DNA of 18,193 nucleotides from an uncultured Xanthobacteraceae bacterium. GTDB taxonomy: Bacteria; Pseudomonadota; Alphaproteobacteria; Rhizobiales; Xanthobacteraceae. The notes under the pieces are model-generated. The model did no database searches. It saw only the letters and a list, made by a program, of their open reading frames with translations, and was not told where the DNA came from. Positions 1-6,587 of the stretch are shown piece after piece. Location of the stretch: assembly GCA_955652925.1 (NCBI GenBank), contig CATPCO010000164.1, forward strand, positions 1 through 18,193, written 5' to 3'. Within the stretch, counting starts at the first letter, position 1. The number at the start of each line of letters is the position of its first letter. The translations under genes and the position numbers were made by a program.

Positions 1-12
1 ACTCACTACTCT

Positions 13-762
13 CTATCTCACTATTCGCGGTAGAGACGCGATCTCGGCAATGAGCTTCTTGATAATGGCGCGGCCGAACGACTGGAAATTCTCCGCCACG
101 AGCACGAAGGCGCCGGGACCCCCGATCACGTTATCCTGGTAGTATTTCTCGAGACCTCCGGCCGGGTTGGTGTGCTCCGCGTTCCACGGCACCGGCCGGT
201 CGCTGAGAATGACCAGTCCATTGATGACGATGCCCTTCGCGATGGTCTCATCGCGCGCAAGCTTCACGTCGCGCCCGGCATTGTTGGTACCGTCGCCCGA
301 CACGTCGATGGTCCGGCGCGACGCTTCGTAGGGCGCATGGTCCAGCTGCTCGGTCGCAAATTCGATCCCGCCGCTGATCGAAGTGCGATCGGCGAAAGAG
401 CGCGGCAGCTCGAGCAGCTGGTCGCCGAACTTGCGCGCCGGAGCGAGGTCGTCAATCAAGCTCCAGTCAATGACGAGCTTTTGCGCGCCGAGGCCGGACC
501 ATTCGACAAAGCACACGGCAATGCGCTGGTGCGGCCCCGATCTGATGGCATCGAGCACCTGAGGATCGGAGATCGCCGTTGCGTAGCCTTCGCGCTGGAG
601 CAGGAACTTGGGATGGTCCACGCTACGCGACACGTCAGCCGACAACACCAGCAGCAGATCCACCTGCTCGGCGGCGCTCGCGCAGAGCCAGGCGAAGGAT
701 GCATTTGCTCCCAGCGCCAGCGCAACGCGAATGAGAGCGATGATGACTGCCCTGGATGACAC
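13..762 (-). CDS. DUF1194 family protein, exported von Willebrand A-like
   Basis: The product matches the DUF1194 family, whose function is unknown. A von Willebrand A-like fold is suggested by a MIDAS-like series: SADVSRS (a DxSxS pattern) soon after the N-terminus, RTSISGG in the middle, then DVSGDGTNN. The C-terminal VIGGPGAFVLVAENF block is typical of the family. No ATG occurs in the frame. I chose GTG at 762 because GGGAG lies 10 bases upstream and because the product (249 residues) then opens with an arginine, a hydrophobic run and an ASA-A cleavage-like site, suggesting export. A TTG at 807 would add 15 residues and has no clear ribosome binding site. The gene follows the histidine kinase on the same strand after about 145 bases, so co-transcription is possible. 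Family assignment is fairly secure; the start is not. Confidence 0.8.
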   Translation of the reverse strand: MSSRAVIIALIRVALALGANASFAWLCASAAEQVDLLLVLSADVSRSVDHPKFLLQREGYATAISDPQVLDAIRSGPHQRIAVCFVEWSGLGAQKLVIDWSLIDDLAPARKFGDQLLELPRSFADRTSISGGIEFATEQLDHAPYEASRRTIDVSGDGTNNAGRDVKLARDETIAKGIVINGLVILSDRPVPWNAEHTNPAGGLEKYYQDNVIGGPGAFVLVAENFQSFGRAIIKKLIAEIASLPRIVR

Positions 763-807
763 TGCCTGCTCGCTCCCTGCGCGCCGAATACCCTCTTGGT
801 GGCGCAA

Positions 808-907
808 AATAGCGCATTTTCGTGCGCGGAGGAATGAGCCGGCCGCGGCAACCTGCTTGCCTCACTCCGGCAGGCGGGAGAGATGCCGGTGGAGGCGCAA
901 ATCATGA
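808..907. other. Short gap between histidine kinase and DUF1194 gene
   Basis: This gap holds one modest hairpin: CCGGCA at 867-872 pairs with TGCCGG at 884-889 around an 11-base loop. It could be a weak terminator for the kinase gene, but there is no following T-run on the minus strand. No promoter for the DUF1194 gene could be picked with confidence. Confidence 0.3.
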
Positions 908-3820
908 TCAACCAGAAAGGACGCTGCTCGCCGGGAACACGATCTCGACGAGCGTTCCTTCTTTTGGTGCGCTCGTGAGTCGGAATTTCGCCCGGTTTGC
1001 CTCTGCGAGGGCTTTCGTAAGGGGAAGCCCAAGGCCCGCTCCCCCGGCTGGCGACGTCGAGAGCTGCCGGAACGGCTCGAGTGCGGTCGCCACGTCCTGC
1101 TCGGTCATTCCTATTCCGGTATCACGGACATGCAAAACGACCTCTCGATCGCCGTTCACGGCCGTCGAGATGATGATTTGTCCCCCCGCACCCGTGAACT
1201 TGAGCGAATTCGAAAGCACGTTAAGCAGGATTTGTCGAACCGTACGGGCATCCGCAACAACCCGCGGCAGCTCCGGCGGGAGTGATGTCCGGATGATGAT
1301 ACGCTCGCGGCTCGATTGTGGTTGCATGACCGCAACGCATTGTTGAACAAGCTCGTTGAGCGCCACGCTGCTGAAGTTCAGCTCAAGCTTGCCCGCCTCG
1401 ATTTTCGAGAGGTCGAGCAGGTCATTGACAAGTGAAAGCAGGTGCTGGCCGGAAGCGTGGATATCTTTCAGATACTCGCGGTAACGGTCGTTTTCAATCC
1501 GGCCGAATTGCTCCGCCAGCATGACCTCCGAGAAGCCTATAATCGAATTGAGCGGAGTGCGGATCTCATGACTGATCTTCGCGAGAAAGTCGGACTTGGC
1601 AGCCGACGCGTTCTCTGCCCGGCGTCTCGCGCGCACGAGCTCCTGCTCGGCTTGCTTCCATTGCCTGATATCGGAAAAGGCGACGCAGAACCGGTCTGGG
1701 CGATTTGCGAGAGGAGCAATGGTCATGAACAGCGGAACCGAGCTACCCTGCCGAGTTCTGCCCATCACCTCACGCCCGCGCCTTGCGCCAGTAGCGCCAC
1801 GCACGACCTCGTCAAGTTGGTCATGCGCCATGTCCGCGTTCTCCGGACTCAACAACCGGGTGAATACGATTGCTTGCAATTGATGCGGCTCATATCCGAA
1901 AAGCGCCTGCGCGTTCCGGCTTGCGAAAACGATCATGCCTTGCGCATCGATCAGCACGATTCCGTCGCCCGCCGCATCGAGGATCGCCTTCAGCTCGGTG
2001 ATGTCCGGCGGTGCAGTGGGCCCTGTTCCGGCCGCGTTGTCGTCTCTGCGCGCGATCACAGCGGCGTGCGCCGGCTCGCCCTCCCAATCGATAGGGATCA
2101 ACTCGCCCTCGAGCGGGATCTCCTCATCTCGTCTTATGGTGAGTCGCGGAAATTGATCCTTTCCCGCCACCGCGGCACCGAGTGGTTCAATGAACAGTTG
2201 ATCGAGGCCGCCTTCCGCGCTGAATTGCTCCAGCGTGGCGTACCCAGTCAGCCGAAGAAATGGGGGGTTGGCGTAGAGAAGCTGATTGACCCGGTAGACC
2301 AGAATGCCAACTGGAAGCTGATCGAGCAGCGCATGCGGAGGCGTCCCGGCGGGCTCGGCAGGCAAGTCGACTTCCTGCTGCTGTGCAGATTCGCGCTGCG
2401 CCGCTTGCGTGTAGGGATAAGGTGGCCTCAATGCGACCTTTACCTCGCGTTCCACACCGGCGGCGGCCAAGCCCTGCGTGAGCTTGCGCGAAAGCTCGCG
2501 GAAAGCCATGTGCTCGACCGGCGTCAGGGCCGGAACAGCTGTCTCCGCGATGCTGGAGGGAAACGGTACGATGTTCTTAGCCGTGCCCGTTGACGCCACG
2601 GCTGTCCGACTCTCCTCATCGCTCGCGGCGCGACTCCTGGCCAGGGCGGTGAGCCGCGCGAGATCGCGGCAAACTCCAAACCCGCGATAACCGCGAAAGA
2701 TTCGCTCGCGGTCAAAGACCGGCAGCCCGGAAAGCTCTACGCAGAGCGCCTCCTGCTCGCCATCCACAGGCCAGTTCACGGTCAGACCGCTCCAGGTGTC
2801 GCGGGTGGCAATCGCACGAGCGATTTGCCCGTCGCGATCGAGATCGAGCTCGGCCGCGATATCCTCCCACCGTCGGCCCACGGCGGCTGCCGTGCGTCCG
2901 CCTACAACGGCCAGAAATTCGTCGGAGTCGATGCTGAAACGGCCCTGCTCATTCAATTGCCAGACGAAGCGCAGCGGATGCCGCCGTACCAGAGCCTGTT
3001 GTGAGGGCGAGAACTTTTGGGCGGAAAACGATGCAGGATCGGCGTTGGCCGGATCCATGCGCGTGATCACAGGATGTTGAGATGCTGGGGCCGCATCAGC
3101 CTGCTCGGCCGTCGCGGGCACAACAGGTTTTATTTCGCCTTCGCTTTTGCCAACGGCAAAATGGGCAATCAACACGGTCGCCGATCCACTGCCCACACGA
3201 TCAACCGAGCCCCGGTGATCCCCAACCACGCCGGCAGCATGGCCGTTTGCGAGCGCCGTCAGGGCAAGGTCCTGCGCACCGAGCGCCGCGAGCGAAGTTG
3301 CGCCTCCGACATGAGCGTGCGCGCTTTGCGTCGCGCACAGGAGCTGTCCGGTTGCCGAATAAGCCGCCACCGGTTTATCGCTGCCGGCGAGCAGGCGATG
3401 CACGCGCTCGCTCAGGCTCAGCGCCGGCCCTGCGCTCTCATTCGCTGCAATGAGGATTGCGGCCGTGCCGTCAGGCAGCGTGATCTGCGAGCAGGAACAG
3501 GTCAGCGCGCGGCCGAGCTCAACGCCAAATCCGCGCAGACGTTCAAGCCGTGGCGGGCCGTCTCTGGCCAAAGTGGCAGCGAGTCTCGCCACCTGGCCGG
3601 CACTGGGATGAGTGGGCTCGAATTCGCGCGAGCTGACTGCTGCGACGGACGCCGCTCCAAACATCGCGGCGCCAACGGGATTAGCCCAGACGATGCGCGT
3701 GCCGTCGGCGCTCCACAGCCAAGCAGGCAGTGGACTCGTGGCGTGCAGCGCCAGCCTCGAGTCCCGCAAGACTGAAAGCTCGGATCGCGAACCATTCATT
3801 GTCCGGTCGCGCCCCTCCAT
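908..3820 (-). CDS. Multi-PAS sensor histidine kinase, PdhS/PleC/DivJ-like
   Basis: This is a 970-residue hybrid-free histidine kinase with no membrane segment or signal peptide, so it should be cytosolic. PAS-like modules appear at about 24-130, 275-390, 497-590 and 608-720, joined by Ala/Pro-rich linkers. A short coiled linker follows at 718-740. The HisKA domain contains SHEIRTPLNSIIGFSEVM with the predicted phosphorylated His at residue 751. The HATPase domain has the N box around NSLKFT (Asn 871), DTGIGM at 900-905 and a glycine loop GGAGLGL at 926-932. The FGRIENDRYREYLKDIHASG stretch resembles the DivJ/PleC/PdhS group that acts on DivK in the alphaproteobacterial cell cycle. That role is inferred from resemblance. 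There is no receiver domain. A second start at 3799 has GGAGGGG 12 bases upstream and is an alternative. Confidence 0.88.
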   Translation of the reverse strand: MEGRDRTMNGSRSELSVLRDSRLALHATSPLPAWLWSADGTRIVWANPVGAAMFGAASVAAVSSREFEPTHPSAGQVARLAATLARDGPPRLERLRGFGVELGRALTCSCSQITLPDGTAAILIAANESAGPALSLSERVHRLLAGSDKPVAAYSATGQLLCATQSAHAHVGGATSLAALGAQDLALTALANGHAAGVVGDHRGSVDRVGSGSATVLIAHFAVGKSEGEIKPVVPATAEQADAAPASQHPVITRMDPANADPASFSAQKFSPSQQALVRRHPLRFVWQLNEQGRFSIDSDEFLAVVGGRTAAAVGRRWEDIAAELDLDRDGQIARAIATRDTWSGLTVNWPVDGEQEALCVELSGLPVFDRERIFRGYRGFGVCRDLARLTALARSRAASDEESRTAVASTGTAKNIVPFPSSIAETAVPALTPVEHMAFRELSRKLTQGLAAAGVEREVKVALRPPYPYTQAAQRESAQQQEVDLPAEPAGTPPHALLDQLPVGILVYRVNQLLYANPPFLRLTGYATLEQFSAEGGLDQLFIEPLGAAVAGKDQFPRLTIRRDEEIPLEGELIPIDWEGEPAHAAVIARRDDNAAGTGPTAPPDITELKAILDAAGDGIVLIDAQGMIVFASRNAQALFGYEPHQLQAIVFTRLLSPENADMAHDQLDEVVRGATGARRGREVMGRTRQGSSVPLFMTIAPLANRPDRFCVAFSDIRQWKQAEQELVRARRRAENASAAKSDFLAKISHEIRTPLNSIIGFSEVMLAEQFGRIENDRYREYLKDIHASGQHLLSLVNDLLDLSKIEAGKLELNFSSVALNELVQQCVAVMQPQSSRERIIIRTSLPPELPRVVADARTVRQILLNVLSNSLKFTGAGGQIIISTAVNGDREVVLHVRDTGIGMTEQDVATALEPFRQLSTSPAGGAGLGLPLTKALAEANRAKFRLTSAPKEGTLVEIVFPASSVLSG

Positions 3821-3949
3821 GCCGGCTCACGCGCCGATGCCGCCGGTGGTGTTACTGAATTCCTAATCTGGGTGTCCGCGCTCGTCCATGCCGGGGCGGC
3901 GGCAATTCTCCCGAAGCGCACGTAAACGTTAATCGGCGCCCGATCTTAA

Positions 3950-4025
3950 GAGAATAGCGGGCAGCGAGTAGCGAATAGAAAGCGATCAACCGGGCGGTCC
4001 TGTTCGCCACTCGCCATTCGCCTCG
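3950..4025. repeat. Simple intergenic repeat with short inverted arms
   Basis: Short units of the form GCGAGTAGCGAATAG (near 3963) and GTTCGCCACTCGCCATTCGCC-like sequence (near 4002) face each other and can partly pair. On the minus strand they read as a GEWRVANR...YSLLAARYSL peptide, a pattern I associate with spurious proteins from intergenic repeats of Bradyrhizobium-type genomes. Copy number cannot be judged from one window. Confidence 0.45.
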
Positions 4026-4226
4026 CAGGGATTGCGCGTTCGCGAACTTCAAAAATTCTCATCGCAGGATATGTTCCTGACAGAGCATGTCGGTTACAGT
4101 CGCGTCCGCCAAGGACGCAGGCATAAAGCCATGCCTAGGGACGAGCGAAAGCTTGCGGGCATTGCCAATCCGGCATGTCCACAGCCTTGCATAAACGGGA
4201 GCAGAGCCGCACCAACAGGACACCGC

Positions 4227-4232
4227 AGGAGG
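4227..4232 (+). promoter_or_regulatory. Ribosome binding site of the first phasin
   Basis: AGGAGG lies 6 bases before the ATG at 4239. It fixes that start over the upstream in-frame starts that would add up to 69 non-phasin-like residues. Confidence 0.8.
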
Positions 4233-4238
4233 AAAATC

Positions 4239-4616
4239 ATGGCTGGGCGCGATCAATTTGAAGTCCCCGCTGACATGAGAGCTTTCGCCGAACGAAGCGT
4301 CGACCAGGCAAAGCAGGCCTTCGACGGGTTCATTTCCGCGGCCTACCAGGCGGTCAACGCATTCGAGGGCCAGGCGGAAACCGCCCGCAAAGGCGCCAGG
4401 CAGGTTACAGAAAAGGCGATGAGTTTTGCCGAGAAAAACATCGCGAATTCATTCGAATTCGCCCAGCAGCTGGTGCAGGCCAAGGACGTGCAGGAGGTGC
4501 TTAAGCTGCAGGCTGACTTCATACGAGGTCAGATGCAGGTCCTTTCCGAGCAGGTTCGTGAGCTGGGAGAAACCGCGGGCAAGGCCGCAACTGAGGCAAC
4601 GGCGCCAAAGCGCTGA
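4239..4616 (+). CDS. Phasin, PHA granule-associated protein (phasin_2 type)
   Basis: This 125-residue, mostly helical, Ala/Gln-rich protein fits the phasin_2 family, which coats polyhydroxyalkanoate granules in the cytoplasm and limits their size and coalescence. The diagnostic parts are the amphipathic N-terminal helix around AERSVDQAKQAFDGF and the NSFEFAQQLVQAKDVQEVLKL segment, followed by a heptad-like helix. There is no signal peptide or membrane segment. The start follows AGGAGG by 6 bases. The next gene is a longer paralogue sharing the AEKGVTQAKETYEK and NSAFDFASQLITVKS blocks, so this is a tandem duplication. The gap to its neighbour contains a separate predicted promoter, so the two genes may be expressed independently. 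Confidence 0.85.
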   Translation: MAGRDQFEVPADMRAFAERSVDQAKQAFDGFISAAYQAVNAFEGQAETARKGARQVTEKAMSFAEKNIANSFEFAQQLVQAKDVQEVLKLQADFIRGQMQVLSEQVRELGETAGKAATEATAPKR

Positions 4617-4625
4617 CCGCCCATT

Positions 4626-4655
4626 GTGCAGTGCAACATTTTAGTTGCAATGCAC
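4626..4655. promoter_or_regulatory. TGCA-rich palindrome, candidate PhaR operator
   Basis: GTGCAGTGCAAC at 4626-4637 and GTTGCAATGCAC at 4644-4655 are inverted repeats matching at 11 of 12 positions with an ATTTTA spacer. TGC/GCA-rich sites are known targets of PhaR/AniA-type repressors that control phasin genes in Paracoccus and Rhodobacter. The right arm overlaps the predicted -35 box of the second phasin, which suits repression. Assignment to PhaR is inference. Confidence 0.6.
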
Positions 4656-4672
4656 CAAGAAGGTGCTATACA
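4645..4672 (+). promoter_or_regulatory. Predicted promoter of the second phasin
   Basis: A -35-like TTGCAA at 4645-4650 and a -10-like TATACA at 4667-4672 are separated by 16 bases, inside and just after the palindrome. This would give a leader of about 95 bases before the ATG at 4773. A TTGACA at 4677-4682 also exists but lacks a convincing -10 partner. Confidence 0.5.
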
Positions 4673-4772
4673 GCCATTGACATTGTGGCAGCCGCCACTG
4701 TCGTCCACACTTGCCACGGGCGGAATTGGGCCTGTCCGTGTGCGTTCGCTCATCGCCCCAAGAAGGAAGACC

Positions 4773-5267
4773 ATGTCAGAGGCCGTTGATGCCGCAGCGA
4801 CCGGCAAAACCAAGTACAAGTCCACATCCGCCGGATCGGCACCGAAATTCGAAGTGCCGAATTTCGAGCTGCCAAAGATGGAAATCCCAGCCGCGTTTCG
4901 CGAGATAGCCGAGAAGGGCGTCACGCAAGCGAAGGAAACCTACGAAAAGATCAAAACGGTCGCCGAGGAGGCAACCGATTTGCTGGAGGACACCTATGCG
5001 ACTGCCACAAAGGGCGTGTCGGATTATGGCCTCAAGCTGATTGAAGTTGCGCGCGAGAACACCAACTCCGCCTTCGATTTTGCGAGCCAGCTCATCACCG
5101 TGAAGTCCATTTCGGAGGCGGTGGAACTCTCAACGGCACATAGCCGTAAGCAATACGAGGCTGTCAGCGCCCAGACCAAAGAGCTTGCCTCCATTGCGCA
5201 GAAGGCCGCCCTCGACACCGTCGAGCCGGTCAAGGAGAGTTTGGGCAAGGTGTTCAAGCTCGCCTGA
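4773..5267 (+). CDS. Phasin, PHA granule-associated protein (longer paralogue)
   Basis: This is a 164-residue cytoplasmic phasin_2 family protein. A low-complexity polar N-terminus (residues 1-22) is followed by FEVPNFELPKMEIPAAFRE, a Pro-punctuated segment often seen ahead of the helical core in rhizobial phasins. The core then contains AEKGVTQAKETYEKIK, a NSAFDFASQLITVKSISEAVEL block, and a C-terminal amphipathic helix. The ATG at 4773 follows AAGGA (4763-4767) by 5 bases. It shares core blocks with the preceding gene but is about 40 residues longer at the N-terminus. Its upstream palindrome suggests control by a PHA-responsive repressor, and a strong hairpin closes the gene. The phasin call is firm; binding partners are not visible. 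Confidence 0.87.
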   Translation: MSEAVDAAATGKTKYKSTSAGSAPKFEVPNFELPKMEIPAAFREIAEKGVTQAKETYEKIKTVAEEATDLLEDTYATATKGVSDYGLKLIEVARENTNSAFDFASQLITVKSISEAVELSTAHSRKQYEAVSAQTKELASIAQKAALDTVEPVKESLGKVFKLA

Positions 5268-5295
5268 TCACGCGGATTAATAACCTTGCGATCAG

Positions 5296-5330
5296 AGCAA
5301 AGGCTCGGACCCCCGGTCCGAGCCTTTGCT
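5296..5330 (+). terminator. Strong hairpin terminator after the second phasin
   Basis: A perfect 16-bp stem (AGCAAAGGCTCGGACC at 5296-5311 with its complement at 5315-5330) closes on a CCC loop, 28 bases after the phasin stop. No long T-run follows, but the stem's own A/T-rich base (AGCAAAG/CTTTGCT) is common for terminators in high-GC alphaproteobacteria. It also insulates the tRNA gene from the phasin. Confidence 0.85.
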
Positions 5331-5345
5331 GTTCGACGCGCAGCC

Positions 5346-5374
5346 TTGTCAAACCGGCGATGTGCTCCTATAGG
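5346..5374 (+). promoter_or_regulatory. Predicted sigma-70 promoter of tRNA-His
   Basis: TTGTCA at 5346-5351 and TATAGG at 5369-5374 are spaced by exactly 17 bases. They lie just after the phasin terminator and about 30 bases before the mature tRNA 5' end. Confidence 0.6.
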
Positions 5375-5405
5375 CCTTGCCGGCGCGCCACATGCCGTTG
5401 CCAGT

Positions 5406-5482
5406 GCAGCTGTAGCTCAGTTGGTTAGAGCGCTTGGCTGTGGACCAAGAGGTCGGTGGTTCGAGTCCACCCAGCTGTACCA
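5406..5482 (+). tRNA. tRNA-His (anticodon GTG), CCA encoded
   Basis: The cloverleaf folds fully. The acceptor stem is GCAGCTG (5406-5412) with CAGCTGT (5472-5478). The D stem is GCTC/GAGC. The anticodon stem CTTGG/CCAAG surrounds the loop CTGTGGA with anticodon GTG. The T stem GGTGG/CCACC surrounds TTCGAGT. The discriminator is A73 (5479), followed by a genomically encoded CCA. The base before position 1 is T, so no G-1 is encoded, and position 72 is U facing G1. Both features differ from the usual bacterial tRNA-His (G-1, C73) and fit the known alphaproteobacterial exception. The 3' end is 8 bases from the convergent farnesyl diphosphate synthase stop. Confidence 0.97.
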
Positions 5483-5490
5483 TTTTGTCG

Positions 5491-6450
5491 TCAAGCCGTG
5501 CGCGTAGCCACGAAGCGCGCCGCGCATTTGAGCAGATCGGCGCGAGCGCCAAAGAGATCCAAGGCTGACTGCGCTTGTGCAACCAGGCTTTCGAGCCGAT
5601 GCCGGGCGGGCTCAGGACCAAGCACCGCAACCAGCGTCGCCTTGTGCGCGGCCGCATCTTTATGGGTGGCCTTGCCGACTGTCGCAGGGTCTCCTTCCAG
5701 GTCGAGAAGATCGTCTGCAATTTGAAAAGCTTCCCCGAGCGCAGAACCGTACCGGTCAAGAGCGCTCCACTGGGACTGGTCAGCCTTGCCCAGAATGGCG
5801 CCGGCGACGCAGGCGAACCGCAACAGCGCCCCGGTCTTCATGGCTTGGAGCGTTCTGATGTCCTGCTCATCCAAGCCCCGAGGTCGCGCCTCGAAGCGTC
5901 CCTCCGCGGCCAGGTCGAGCATCTGGCCGCCCACCATACCGCCCACGCCCGCCGCGCGCGCCAGAGTGCTTACCAGTCCCAAGCGAACTTCCGTGTCGGG
6001 GTGGGTGTCGGGGCGCGAAAGAATGTCGAAAGCGAACGTCAGCAGTCCATCGCCTGCCAGTATGGCTGTCGCCTCGTCAAATGCCTTGTGCGCCGTCGGA
6101 CGGCCGCGCCGCAGGTCATCATTGTCCATGGCGGGCAGATCATCATGGACGAGGGAGTAGCAATGCACGCATTCCAGGGCCGCGCCTGCCATCAATGAAT
6201 GGTGCCGCGCGACTCCGAATAGCGCCGCCGCCTCCACAAGGAGGAAAGGCCGCAGTCGCTTGCCACCGCCCAGCGCCGTGTAGCGCATCGCTTCGAGCAG
6301 ACGAGCCGGTCGCGCCCGCTCGCCCTCCATCGGGGCCGCGGACAGCAGCCGGTCGAGCAACGCTTGCACATCCTGGGCGGTTTGACCGAGCCGGTGCTGG
6401 AACACCGCCTCTCGATTCGTACCGGTCCTGAGAGCATCAACACGGGCCAT
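5491..6450 (-). CDS. ispA: Farnesyl diphosphate synthase (short-chain polyprenyl synthase)
   Basis: The enzyme condenses isopentenyl diphosphate with dimethylallyl/geranyl diphosphate in the cytosol. The 319 residues contain the usual motifs: GGGKRLRP at 61-68; the first Asp-rich motif DDLPAMD at 103-109 with the two-residue insertion of bacterial farnesyl synthases, followed by RRGRPT; K205 in MKTGALL; and the second Asp-rich motif DDLLD at 246-250. Tyr98, five residues before the first motif, also suits a C15 product. The ATG at 6450 has only a weak ribosome binding site. The gene is divergent from the squalene/hopanoid operon across 137 bases, placing FPP supply beside FPP use. A geranylgeranyl product is less likely. 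Confidence 0.92.
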   Translation of the reverse strand: MARVDALRTGTNREAVFQHRLGQTAQDVQALLDRLLSAAPMEGERARPARLLEAMRYTALGGGKRLRPFLLVEAAALFGVARHHSLMAGAALECVHCYSLVHDDLPAMDNDDLRRGRPTAHKAFDEATAILAGDGLLTFAFDILSRPDTHPDTEVRLGLVSTLARAAGVGGMVGGQMLDLAAEGRFEARPRGLDEQDIRTLQAMKTGALLRFACVAGAILGKADQSQWSALDRYGSALGEAFQIADDLLDLEGDPATVGKATHKDAAAHKATLVAVLGPEPARHRLESLVAQAQSALDLFGARADLLKCAARFVATRTA

Positions 6451-6587
6451 TGCAGTGACGGCGGGGTTTTCGGTCCAAGACTTTTCCTAGCTCAATTCAT
6501 TGAATATGTTGAACTGTTTTTCCGGACACGGTTACAGATGCGGCGCGTTGGGGCTGCGCTGGGGGCAAACTCGAGGGCTGTTGAGGC
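6451..6587. promoter_or_regulatory. Divergent promoter region, ispA and hpn operon
   Basis: This short region must carry the start signals of both divergent units. It is locally AT-rich at about 6488-6520 and contains the near-palindrome ATTCA-T-TGAAT at 6495-6505. For the operon, TTGAAC at 6509-6514 with TTACAG at 6532-6537 (17-base spacing) is the best pair I see, but the -10 is poor. No operator can be assigned. Confidence 0.35.

Larger units (their letters stand above)
3821..4238. other. Gene-free region upstream of the kinase and first phasin
   Basis: About 420 bases separate the divergent kinase and phasin genes. The only striking content is the simple repeat at 3950-4025 and an AGGCAT/ATGCCT inverted repeat at 4119-4136 with a 6-base spacer. 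Several TGC/GCA elements lie at 4153-4195 and might belong to a PHA-regulator site, but I could not define a clean promoter for either gene. An open frame runs from 4032 into the phasin, but the strong ribosome binding site at 4227 argues that translation starts later. Confidence 0.5.

Noticed and set aside
1442..2593. 383-codon plus-strand frame inside the kinase gene
   Set aside because: It lies antisense to PAS and HisKA domains with intact motifs, and has no domain of its own.
3920..3950. TTAA elements at about 3929 and 3946, considered as a CtrA site
   Set aside because: The two TTAA half-sites are separated by about 13 bases rather than the 7 expected for CtrA.
3852..4052. 66-codon minus-strand frame upstream of the kinase
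   Set aside because: Its sequence is the translated intergenic simple repeat, a known source of false proteins.
4032..4238. N-terminal extension of the first phasin by 69 residues
   Set aside because: The extension is Arg/Pro-rich, unlike phasins, and the AGGAGG site marks the start at 4239.
5286..5507. 73-codon plus-strand frame over the terminator and tRNA
   Set aside because: It is read through the hairpin and the tRNA-His gene, so it is a chance frame.
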